From positions 1 to 12,865 of the forward strand of contig CAZAIO010000075.1 in the NCBI GenBank assembly GCA_964485235.1: a stretch of DNA of 12,865 nucleotides, written 5' to 3'. Source of the stretch: CAZAIO01 sp964485235. Lineage in GTDB: Bacteria; Chloroflexota; Dehalococcoidia; GIF9; UBA5629. The stretch's first letter is position 1, and every line of letters begins with the position of its first letter. Position numbers and translations under genes: made by a program. Positions 6,570 to 12,865 of this stretch are shown piece after piece. The notes below the pieces were generated by a model. That model searched no databases, was not told the DNA's origin, and saw nothing but the letters and a program-made list of their open reading frames with translations.

Positions 6570-7814
6570 CTACCGGTTCATTTTCGATGGCTTGAGAGAG
6601 AGATTGAGCTTCAACCGGTCTCTCAATTGACGGTATGCATACAGCGTCTTTGCTATATCCTCTTCAGTATGGGATGCAGTAGGGATCATGCGGAAAAGGA
6701 CTACTCCTTTCGGCACGACAGGGTAGGTCACACCTGATACAAATATCCCGTATTCTTCACGGAGCATTTTAATCATTGCCATGCCTGTTTCCGGGTCTCC
6801 TGCAGGCACATAGACGGGGGTTATCGGCGATTGTGTATCACCGATATCGTATCCAAGTTCGGTCAGACCTTTTTGGAGCAGACCCGTAATACGCCACATT
6901 TCCTCCCTGATTTCAGGGCTGTTCATTACAATGTCCAGTGTAGCGGAGAGGACCTCGACATATACCAGGGGGAGGCTCTTGGCAAATACCTGTGTCCGGG
7001 CATTATAACGTACATACTCGATAGGTGCTTCTTCGCCGGCGGCAACGCCTCCGATTGCTGCGAACGCTTTAGCAAATGTGCCGAGATAGATGTCGATCTT
7101 GTCCTGTACACCAAAATGTTCTCCCAGTCCCCGTCCGTTTTTACCCATTACACCGAACCCGTGTGCATCATCGACAAACAGTCTGGCTTCGTACTTCTTG
7201 CAAAGTTCACAAATACTTTTCAGGTCGGCAAGGTCTCCACGCATCCCGAATACACCTTCAGTAACGATCAAAATCCCGCCTTTGCGGTCACGATTTGCTT
7301 CTTTAAGCTGATTTTCAAGGTCATGCATATTGTTGTGTTGAAATGCGCGGAACCTTTTTCCGTAAGAAGCGAGTGTGGTACCGTCTACCATCGATGCATG
7401 AGAGAGCCTGTCTATTATTATCTGGTCGTTTTTATCGATCAGCGCTGTGATCGTGCCTATAACACCGAGATATCCGTAGTTGAAAAGGATGGAGGAAGGC
7501 TTTTGCAGAAAACCGGCGAGCTTTTTTTCAAGAGCTAAATGTTGTTCGGTATTGCCTGTCAGCATACGCGATCCCATCGGACTGAAAGTCCCCCATTTCT
7601 CTACTGCTTTGCGGGCGACCTCTTTTATTTCTTTATTGTCAGCCAGCCCGAGATAGTTGTTGATTGCCCACATGATGACTTCCCTGCCCTGGAACGTCAT
7701 TCGCGGTGCCGGGGTACCGCCAAGAACGGGCTGGGTGAAATACCTGTCCCTGTTGATCCGGTAATAGCCGAAATAACCGGAATCGGTAAGACATTTATCG
7801 AACAGGTCTGTCAT
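6570..7814 (-). CDS. Alpha-oxoamine synthase, probable cysteate C-fatty acyltransferase (SPT/CapB/SulA-like)
   Basis: A 414-residue PLP enzyme of the alpha-oxoamine synthase family (serine palmitoyltransferase, Kbl, BioF). Motifs: NNYLGL (52-57), SPMGSRMLTGNT (78-89), His139 in SHAS which stacks on PLP, TEGVFGMRGD (185-194), VDDAHGFG (214-221) with Asp215/His218, and the Schiff-base Lys249 in GTFAKAFAAIGG. The SRMLTG block resembles serine palmitoyltransferases (SRFLNG) rather than Kbl. The family joins an amino acid to an acyl thioester with loss of CO2. Because the gene overlaps the cysteate synthase gene by 4 bases (ATGA) and has AAGGAGG (7822-7828) inside it, the natural amino acid substrate is inferred to be L-cysteate, giving a 3-keto sulfonolipid base (dehydrocapnine type). 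It is cytoplasmic, acting at the membrane face. Alternatives are serine or glycine as substrate. Family certain; substrate about 70%. Confidence 0.85.
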   Translation of the reverse strand: MTDLFDKCLTDSGYFGYYRINRDRYFTQPVLGGTPAPRMTFQGREVIMWAINNYLGLADNKEIKEVARKAVEKWGTFSPMGSRMLTGNTEQHLALEKKLAGFLQKPSSILFNYGYLGVIGTITALIDKNDQIIIDRLSHASMVDGTTLASYGKRFRAFQHNNMHDLENQLKEANRDRKGGILIVTEGVFGMRGDLADLKSICELCKKYEARLFVDDAHGFGVMGKNGRGLGEHFGVQDKIDIYLGTFAKAFAAIGGVAAGEEAPIEYVRYNARTQVFAKSLPLVYVEVLSATLDIVMNSPEIREEMWRITGLLQKGLTELGYDIGDTQSPITPVYVPAGDPETGMAMIKMLREEYGIFVSGVTYPVVPKGVVLFRMIPTASHTEEDIAKTLYAYRQLRDRLKLNLSLKPSKMNR

Positions 7815-9127
7815 CTATGTGCCTCCTTGAAGCATTTCGCTTCACGAAACTCATTGATTTTCGATGCAACCGCATCAGCGGATATATCATCCTTATTAAA
7901 TACTATATCGGGTTTTAGCGGGACTTTCTTTCCCTCTTGCTCAAGCTTTTTAATACCGCCACCGGTGATGTTCAGTAAGACAATGTCTTTTCTGGCAATG
8001 TTCCCTGTGGAGACTGCTTTATGGAGTCCTGCGACAGCAACCGCCGCGGCAGGATGGAGATCGCAACCCTCATTATTATAGAAAAGTTCTCCGTATTCTT
8101 CTACCTCATCATTCGTAGCAGTGTACGTAAATCCCTGGGTGTCTTTTAGAGCATGGTATACTCCTCCTGTAATTGAATACGGAGGACGGCGGTTACTCAA
8201 TACTCTAGCACTCACTTTATGTATCCTGTCTCTTGCTTCATTTTCATCCATTGGAAGAAGTTCGGGCGAGGAATGTTCCCATGCATCGGATATAATCGTA
8301 AAAGGAGTATTTTGAACTAAATGCAATCGCATAGTATGATTACCGAACCTTCCGTCTTCCCGCAAACGCCTGCTCATTTCCCATGCTGCTATGCCGCCGG
8401 TGCCGCTACCGATTGCCTGTACGTAATGGTCGGGGATCCTGCCTATAGCCTCTGTTGCTTCAAGAATGACAGTCCCCATACCGTCTCTACGCGCGATATT
8501 TTTTGCACCGCCTTCCGAATAAAACCCATCCTGTTCAGCTATAATATCGGCAAGCGCTATCGCGTCGTAATAGTCGACATTACCATTCAGCACAGCAAGT
8601 ATTACATTCGGGTGTTTTTCCCTGGTTATCCACATGTGAGGAAGCGCATTTGCCGGAACGACTACGATAACAGGTATACCTTGTACCGAACATATCTGAA
8701 GAAAAGCCATGCCTGTGTTGCTGGCTGAAGATACAACAAGTGTGCGTGTTTCAGTATGGGGAATACGCGCCGTAACCACAAGTGCTTCCAGTTCTTTGAA
8801 ACTGCATGTCTCGAAACAGGCGCCCTTTTCCGGCCAGTACCCGTTGAATGCTATAAAAAGATTTTCAAGGCCGAACTCTTCAGATATTGCATCGCTCTGG
8901 AAGATCACAGGCCTCGTCGGACTATTATTGATTCTTCGTACGGGAAGCCAGTCGCTATAGCGAAATATTCCAGGATTTTTGTCATGTATGGTAAGCTGCC
9001 TCGATGAATAATTCGATCTCAGTAAGGCTGGCGCATGGTCTTCATCACATTGCAACAAAAAACCGTTTTCAAGGTCTTGAAAGTCTTTGCCGCAGCCCGT
9101 ACATCGTAGCGTATAGTGATCAGACAC
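7811..9127 (-). CDS. Cysteate synthase, archaeal threonine-synthase-like type
   Basis: A 438-residue fold-type II PLP enzyme. The block FIAFNGYWPEKG followed by TCSFKELEA (Lys111, the PLP lysine), SASNTG (134-139), EGGAKNIARRDGMG, IPDHYVQAIGSGTGG (PLP phosphate loop 240-245) and NRRPPYSITGGV match the archaeal cysteate synthase family, as I know it from Methanosarcina, which converts O-phospho-L-serine plus sulfite to L-cysteate and phosphate. A Cys pair (C9, C12) near the N-terminus, with C27, resembles the zinc-ribbon start of threonine synthases. In methanogens cysteate leads to coenzyme M; here the coupled oxoamine synthase points to sulfonolipid instead. The frame is open up to an ATG at 9307, but the GTG at 9127 is chosen: AAAGGA (9135-9140) lies 7 bases ahead, homology starts there, and the likely promoter (9199-9226) lies inside the longer frame. 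Threonine synthase itself is less likely. Confidence 0.86.
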   Translation of the reverse strand: MSDHYTLRCTGCGKDFQDLENGFLLQCDEDHAPALLRSNYSSRQLTIHDKNPGIFRYSDWLPVRRINNSPTRPVIFQSDAISEEFGLENLFIAFNGYWPEKGACFETCSFKELEALVVTARIPHTETRTLVVSSASNTGMAFLQICSVQGIPVIVVVPANALPHMWITREKHPNVILAVLNGNVDYYDAIALADIIAEQDGFYSEGGAKNIARRDGMGTVILEATEAIGRIPDHYVQAIGSGTGGIAAWEMSRRLREDGRFGNHTMRLHLVQNTPFTIISDAWEHSSPELLPMDENEARDRIHKVSARVLSNRRPPYSITGGVYHALKDTQGFTYTATNDEVEEYGELFYNNEGCDLHPAAAVAVAGLHKAVSTGNIARKDIVLLNITGGGIKKLEQEGKKVPLKPDIVFNKDDISADAVASKINEFREAKCFKEAHR

Positions 9128-9198
9128 TGTAGGTTCCTTTCCTTGCACTTTCTTGGGAATGGGAATCACGAAAATATTCGTCTTGAAACTGGTCGTAT

Positions 9199-9226
9199 AG
9201 TATCCTGTAGAACACGTGCGTGTCAA
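9199..9226 (-). promoter_or_regulatory. Probable promoter and 12-bp dyad of the cysteate synthase operon
   Basis: On the minus strand a perfect -35 TTGACA (9226-9221) is followed after 16 bases by GATACT (9204-9199, 4/6); TACTAT (9202-9197) after 18 bases is an equal alternative. Transcription would start near 9190, about 63 bases before the GTG. A perfect dyad, ACACG (9212-9216) and CGTGT (9219-9223) around 2 bases, overlaps the -35 box and spacer, where a bound regulator would block polymerase. Confidence 0.55.
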
Positions 9227-9379
9227 AAAAGTACATCGGTATGCTAGGTATAATAATGGCAAGTTTTCAACAGTATATAGCAGACAGGTGAAAAATTGCT
9301 GGAACAATGGTCCGTCATTGAAACAGAAGCAGTGATTATAGTTTTATCTGTTTTCTAATGTATTATATATAGTAATGTA

Positions 9380-10204
9380 ATGAAATATAACTTTTTACGA
9401 CTGCGGTGGCAATACCTGATTACTCTGTTTTTCCTGTTTCCGGTCATTGTGCTATCCGGTACTTGTGTTAAACCGGAATACGAATCTCCCCCGATAAGTT
9501 CTGTTACACCGGAGCAATATTTTGAACGGGGTATTATCTATTCTCAGGCTGGTAGATATGAACAGGCTATCGATGATTTTACCCGGGTCATTGAACTTGA
9601 ACCCGACAACATTGAATCGTATTACCTGCGAAGTAAAGCGTATTCGTATGTGGGCCTTTGGGATAAGTCAATTGAAGACTGTAACACGGTTATTATGATG
9701 GACCCTTTCAATGCGGGAGCGTTTTATATCCGGGGAGTAGCATATATGAAGAGCGGTAACTACGGCAATGCGCTCGATGACCTGCAGAGGGCTTCCGAAT
9801 ATGGAATTGTCGATGATGAACAAAGCGAACTGGACAAAATAGCAGGAATAGCCGTTCCTCCGGGCGGACTTGTGTTACTGGATGTAGAGTATTCTTCACT
9901 GGGCGGTACAGGTTGCAGAGGTCAATATATCGGTTACAATAACACGTTGCATGTGTATATATTTGTCAATGCGGGCGAAGGCAGTATTGAAATCGATAGA
10001 ATATCCGTATCGCCGCCTGTCGATGGTAAATCGGATTTAAAAAGCCCGGTAAAATATGTAAGTAATTCAGGCGTACGGCAGCTGGTTATCTGTATTTCTT
10101 CGGAATCGCGAATAGTAAATGATATCTCTTGCACAGTGTATTTCAGGCCGGAAGGTGCCGCATCTTTCAAAATGAGCAATGAAATAACCGGAAAGAGTAT
10201 GTAA
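9380..10204 (+). CDS. Exported TPR-repeat protein with uncharacterised C-terminal domain
   Basis: A 274-residue protein. Residues 1-29 form a signal-like segment (basic residues, then hydrophobic YLITLFFLFPVIVLSG) ending at Cys29; SGTC is close to, but not, a canonical lipobox, so lipoprotein status is uncertain. Three tetratricopeptide repeats follow at about 44-77, 78-111 and 112-145, each with the AxxxGxYxxAIxDFxxxIxxxP type pattern (strongest in the first). Residues 160-274 look beta-rich with no family I recognise. TPRs mediate protein contacts; action at the cell envelope is inferred. There is no Shine-Dalgarno before the ATG; a TATAGT at 9368-9373 would place a transcript start at the ATG, so a leaderless message is possible but its -35 is weak. 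It is divergent from the cysteate synthase operon and may share its control region. Confidence 0.8.
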   Translation: MKYNFLRLRWQYLITLFFLFPVIVLSGTCVKPEYESPPISSVTPEQYFERGIIYSQAGRYEQAIDDFTRVIELEPDNIESYYLRSKAYSYVGLWDKSIEDCNTVIMMDPFNAGAFYIRGVAYMKSGNYGNALDDLQRASEYGIVDDEQSELDKIAGIAVPPGGLVLLDVEYSSLGGTGCRGQYIGYNNTLHVYIFVNAGEGSIEIDRISVSPPVDGKSDLKSPVKYVSNSGVRQLVICISSESRIVNDISCTVYFRPEGAASFKMSNEITGKSM

Positions 10205-10243
10205 TCATCTTTATAAATACGGTTATCAATCCCATCCGCGAGA

Positions 10244-11026
10244 CTAACGCGCGGACATACCGCCGTCGATGGGCATTACCAGTCCGGTAATAAAGTTGGC
10301 TTCATCAGAACAGAGCCAGAGAACAGCTTCTCCGATATCTTCCGGATTACCGAAATGTTCGACGGGGACCACTTTTTTATACGATTCTTCTTCTTCCGCG
10401 TGGCTGCTCAGTGAGTTATCCATGAGTCCGGTACGCTGTATCGGGCCGGGTAATACCGTGTTTACTCTTATTCCTGATGTCGCATATTCAAGTGCAGCGG
10501 CTTTGGTGAGATGGATTACCGCTGCCTTGCTCACCGCATAATAACCGTGACCGGGTGCCGGTTTCAGACCGCCGATTGACGAGTTATTTACTATTACTCC
10601 ATATCCCTGTGTGAGCATCTGTTTGATCTCATATTTCATACAAAGCCATGTGCCGGTCAGGTTTACATCCATGATGCGTTTCCAGACTTCTTCAGGGCAA
10701 TCACCGGTTTTTACATTAGGGAAACGTACACCGTCAGGACCTATACCGGCATTATTGAACGCAAAGTCCAATGATCCGTATGTGCGAACGCAGGTCTCAA
10801 CCATTGCCTGTACTTCAGAGGATATAGAGATATCACACCGTACGAAAATCGCTTCACCTCCGGCGTCCTTTATCAGGCGAACGGTTTCCTCACCGCCTTT
10901 AATGTTGGAATCAGTGGACACGATCACTTTTGCCCCTTCGCGGGCGAAAATCTGTGCACTGACACGCCCGATGCCGGAAGCTGCACCGGTTACCAGGGCG
11001 ACCTTACCATCAAACTTCCTTTTCAT
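10244..11026 (-). CDS. Classical SDR oxidoreductase, paralogue A
   Basis: A 260-residue classical SDR with TGAASGIG (13-20), FNNAG (90-94), Asn122 in VNLTG, and catalytic Ser150, Tyr163 and Lys167 (YAVSK); the C-terminal MPIDGG completes the fold at normal length. By hand count it matches the SDR at 11751-12533 at about 161 of 260 ungapped positions (62%), so they arose by duplication. Divergence is concentrated at residues 201-227, the substrate-binding loop, suggesting different substrates. The ribosome site GAGAGG (11033-11038) lies 6 bases before the ATG. It is the last gene of a same-strand SDR, SnoaL-like, SDR run. It is a candidate 3-keto-lipid reductase, or part of an unrelated pathway; the substrate is unknown. 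Confidence 0.92.
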   Translation of the reverse strand: MKRKFDGKVALVTGAASGIGRVSAQIFAREGAKVIVSTDSNIKGGEETVRLIKDAGGEAIFVRCDISISSEVQAMVETCVRTYGSLDFAFNNAGIGPDGVRFPNVKTGDCPEEVWKRIMDVNLTGTWLCMKYEIKQMLTQGYGVIVNNSSIGGLKPAPGHGYYAVSKAAVIHLTKAAALEYATSGIRVNTVLPGPIQRTGLMDNSLSSHAEEEESYKKVVPVEHFGNPEDIGEAVLWLCSDEANFITGLVMPIDGGMSAR

Positions 11027-11198
11027 TTTTTACCTCTCTTTATTGCCGGTATTTTTAACTCCGTTTGCGTAATACGATGAGATTAATCGGTTCAGTTCTA
11101 TTGAAAAATGGCAACAGGTAACCGGTACTCTTTTAAACTTGTATCAAAATGATATGGTCCGATACAGGTCGAACTATTATATTATAGCTGTATTATTT

Positions 11199-11224
11199 CT
11201 GCCGGGGCGACCGGGAACCGACAG
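11199..11224 (-). other. GC-rich hairpin just after the SnoaL-like stop codon
   Basis: On the minus strand CTGTCGG pairs with CCGGCAG (one G-U) around 12 bases, starting within 2 bases of the SnoaL-like stop codon. There is no T-run after it, so it is not a standard intrinsic terminator. It could protect the mRNA 3' end or cause pausing between the SnoaL-like gene and SDR paralogue A. Confidence 0.4.
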
Positions 11225-11225
11225 G

Positions 11226-11645
11226 CTATCTCACCGCTTTAACTTTTCCTACCAGAGTAAACAGTTTCAGCGTATCAGCAACATCCCAGTGTTCCGCTAT
11301 TTTCCCGTTCTCAATACGGAATATGTCCACCACATCAAAGTTGAGTTTATTGCCTGTCGGCGGATTATCGATAAACATGCCATTATGTGTTCCTGTCGTT
11401 GTGCTCCACATCATCACAATATCGCCTTCGCTGATGATCTTTTTCATAGTGTAGCTGAAGTCGGGGAAAGCTTTAAACATCATTTCGAAGAAATGCTTGA
11501 ATCCCGTTTTGCCCTGCGGGACATCCGCATTATGTTGAATATAGTTGTCCATCATAATCTCGTCGAGCTTGCTGAAATCATGCTTCTGGAATACAGTCTT
11601 AAGGAGTATCTCGACAAGCTTTTTATTGTTCTCAATTGTATTCAT
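11226..11645 (-). CDS. SnoaL-like (NTF2-fold) ester cyclase family protein
   Basis: A 139-residue protein of the SnoaL-like polyketide/ester cyclase family, within the usual length. Diagnostic blocks are an N-terminal helix, YIQHNADVPQGKTGF, FPDFSYTMKKIISEGD, the TGTHNGMF and PPTGNKLNF strands, and DIFRIENGKIAEHWDVAD. The family forms a cone-shaped pocket that binds small hydrophobic molecules; members act as cyclases, isomerases or hydrolases, and many have no known reaction. AAGGAG lies 8 bases before the ATG at 11645. It sits between the two duplicated SDRs on the same strand, so they probably work on related small molecules. Confidence 0.88.
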   Translation of the reverse strand: MNTIENNKKLVEILLKTVFQKHDFSKLDEIMMDNYIQHNADVPQGKTGFKHFFEMMFKAFPDFSYTMKKIISEGDIVMMWSTTTGTHNGMFIDNPPTGNKLNFDVVDIFRIENGKIAEHWDVADTLKLFTLVGKVKAVR

Positions 11646-11750
11646 CAGGGTTCTCCTTTCCGGTTAATATAAGTTTTTTACATGATTGATTATATATTCT
11701 TATTCTGGCGGGAACATGCTTTCTATCATGCCTTTAATGAAACTGGTACC

Positions 11751-12533
11751 CTACAATACGGCGAGTCCTCCGTCGACAGGCATTATCAGCCCGGTAATAA
11801 AAGAAGCCGCATCGGAGCATAGCCAGGTAACCGCCTCCGCCATATCTTCCGGAGTTGCCATCCTTCCGATAGGTATCTGATCATTCAATTTATCGACATG
11901 TTCAGGATCGGAATTCCGCAGATATTCCTGAAGCAATGTACGTTCCGTAGGGCCGGGCAATATTGCATTTACCCTTACGCCCTGTCGTGCATATTCCAGA
12001 GCAGCGACTTTTGTCAGGCTGTGTAGCCCGCTTTTGCTGGCCCCGTAAGCACAGAAGCCCGGCATTACCTTCAAGCCACCTACAGATGAAGTGTTAACTA
12101 TAACCCCGTAATTTTGTGTAATCATCTGGCGTATTTCGTATTTCATGCAAAGCCATACACCTTTAAGGTTGACATCAATTGTACGGTCCCATATTTCTTC
12201 AGGACAATCGATAACTGAAAAAAGAGGTATACGTTTACCATCAGGGCCTACGCCGGCATTATTAAATGCATAGTCCAGCCGGCCGTATTTTTTTACACAT
12301 GTGTCTATCAATGATTCAACATCTGATTCTTTTGTAACATCGCATCGCACGAATATTGCTTCACCGCCCGCTTCTTCTATTAAATGAACTGTTTCCTCAG
12401 CGCCTTTTAAGTTCGAGTCCGTTGTTACTATAACTTTTGCTCCTTCCCTTGCGAAGGTCTGTGCGCCCACTCTTCCTATTCCGGAAGCTGCACCGGTTAC
12501 GACAGCGACTTTACCATCGAACTTCTTTTCCAT
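11751..12533 (-). CDS. Classical SDR oxidoreductase, paralogue B
   Basis: A 260-residue classical SDR, same length and ungapped alignment as paralogue A. TGAASGIG (13-20), FNNAG (90-94), Asn122 (VNLKG), Ser150, Tyr163 and Lys167 (YGASK) are all in place, so it should be active. Residues 155-165 and 201-227 differ most from paralogue A, both near the substrate pocket. The 5' leader shares AGAGAGGTAAA with that of paralogue A, showing that the ribosome site was duplicated too (GAGAGG at 12539-12544, 5 bases before the ATG). It is the first gene of the SDR, SnoaL-like, SDR run. Substrate unknown. Confidence 0.92.
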   Translation of the reverse strand: MEKKFDGKVAVVTGAASGIGRVGAQTFAREGAKVIVTTDSNLKGAEETVHLIEEAGGEAIFVRCDVTKESDVESLIDTCVKKYGRLDYAFNNAGVGPDGKRIPLFSVIDCPEEIWDRTIDVNLKGVWLCMKYEIRQMITQNYGVIVNTSSVGGLKVMPGFCAYGASKSGLHSLTKVAALEYARQGVRVNAILPGPTERTLLQEYLRNSDPEHVDKLNDQIPIGRMATPEDMAEAVTWLCSDAASFITGLIMPVDGGLAVL

Positions 12534-12755
12534 ATTTACCTCTCTAATTTTTTATAGATTTGTTTGTTCCGAGTGGCAGAGTGAAACCTGATAGAGTGCA
12601 TTACAGGGTATTACCGGAAATAACAGTGAATGGAAATTGTTCTTACAAAGCATACTATTTGAATATAAATGACACTTGTGGTGCTAATATACAATAATTT
12701 GTTATTTTACTCAACAATTTGTGATCGGCGAAACCGGTCTATAGGAAATCATTCC

Positions 12756-12820
12756 GGGAGAATACCGGCAAAAATATTAACGGATTATCTATATATCACT
12801 ATAGATTCCGGTATTTTGCC
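12756..12820. repeat. 13-bp imperfect inverted repeat around the right-edge promoter
   Basis: GGGAGAATACCGG (12756-12768) matches the reverse complement of CCGGTATTTTGCC (12808-12820) at 11 of 13 positions, with centres 52 bp apart (about five helical turns). The right arm overlaps the proposed -35 box. This geometry fits two operators bound by one regulator, but it is inferred. Confidence 0.45.
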
Positions 12821-12843
12821 TGTTATTGTCCATATACTATAAT
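12816..12843 (+). promoter_or_regulatory. Promoter-like element pointing out of the window
   Basis: A perfect -10 TATAAT (12838-12843) follows TTGCCT (12816-12821, 4/6) after 16 bases. It would drive a plus-strand gene, perhaps starting at the ATG that ends the window, with a leader of about 13 bases. Confidence 0.5.
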
Positions 12844-12865
12844 AGTCGGAAGATAACGCAGCATG

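Larger units (their letters stand above)
12534..12865. other. Intergenic region at the right edge
   Basis: These 332 bases carry the start region of SDR paralogue B on the minus strand and a promoter-like element on the plus strand. A minus TATAAA (12551-12556) lies just upstream of the SDR without a clear -35 box. Four CCGG-centred hexamers (12612, 12733, 12763, 12808) occur in this stretch. The final three bases, 12863-12865, are ATG with GGAAG some 9 bases ahead, possibly the start of a plus-strand gene outside the window. No other gene is seen. Confidence 0.5.

Noticed and set aside
6831..8081. Two plus-strand open frames (235 and 180 codons) over the oxoamine synthase and cysteate synthase
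   Set aside because: They mirror well-supported minus-strand enzymes and show no domain or ribosome site of their own.
9128..9307. A 60-residue N-terminal extension of the cysteate synthase frame starting at an ATG at 9307
   Set aside because: The extension resembles no part of the family, the GTG at 9127 has a good ribosome site, and a promoter with perfect TTGACA lies inside the extension.
11176..11186. Overlapping TATAAT boxes on the minus strand upstream of SDR paralogue A, and another at 11689-11694 upstream of the SnoaL-like gene
   Set aside because: Neither has a recognisable -35 box at a normal distance, so I did not list them as promoters.
1..12865. Search for tRNA, rRNA, CRISPR array, insertion sequence or attachment site
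   Set aside because: I saw no cloverleaf, regularly spaced repeats, transposase or integrase, and no terminal inverted repeats with target duplications.

Overview
This window looks like chromosomal DNA from a bacterium of moderate GC content. The ribosome binding sites are strong and of AAGGAG(G) type, there are sigma-70-like promoters (TTGACT-N18-TATACT, TTGACA-N16-TACAAT, TTGACT-N17-TACAAT), and there are two clear intrinsic terminators. These signals do not fit Bacteroidota, which mostly lack Shine-Dalgarno sequences and use a different -33/-7 promoter. A cobalamin-type radical SAM enzyme, a DUF3795 protein and an archaeal-type cysteate synthase suggest an anaerobe, perhaps from a Desulfobacterota-, Chloroflexota- or Spirochaetota-like group. 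The phylum is inference and cannot be fixed from this sequence.

Layout. Positions 1-1496: a B12-binding radical SAM protein (cut by the left edge) and a small Cys-rich DUF3795 protein, both on the minus strand. Positions 1800-2618: a short-chain dehydrogenase/reductase (SDR) on the plus strand, facing a MalY/PatB-type C-S lyase (2644-3819, minus) with a terminator between them. Positions 3820-4108: a divergent promoter region serving that lyase and a thiolase-family protein (4109-5302, plus), which ends in a strong terminator. Positions 5505-6566: a two-domain vicinal-oxygen-chelate (VOC) protein with a probably leaderless mRNA. It converges at a 3-bp gap on a minus-strand two-gene operon (9127 to 6570) of cysteate synthase and an alpha-oxoamine synthase of the serine palmitoyltransferase / cysteate acyltransferase kind. 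Positions 9380-10204: an exported TPR protein, divergent from that operon. Positions 12533-10244: a minus-strand run of SDR, SnoaL-like protein and SDR in which the two SDRs are duplicates. The right end is a 332-bp intergenic region with an inverted repeat and a promoter pointing out of the window.

Main point. The cysteate synthase and oxoamine synthase overlap by 4 bp (ATGA) and so are translationally coupled. Cysteate synthase makes L-cysteate from O-phosphoserine and sulfite. An oxoamine synthase acting on cysteate and an activated fatty acid would make the 3-keto sulfonolipid base (dehydrocapnine), and an SDR could reduce it to a capnine-like lipid. The window therefore reads as a sulfonolipid-base locus built around the archaeal (threonine-synthase-like) form of cysteate synthase, in a bacterium that does not look like Bacteroidota. 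The three SDRs, the VOC protein, the thiolase and the exported TPR protein are neighbours whose part in this pathway is unproven.
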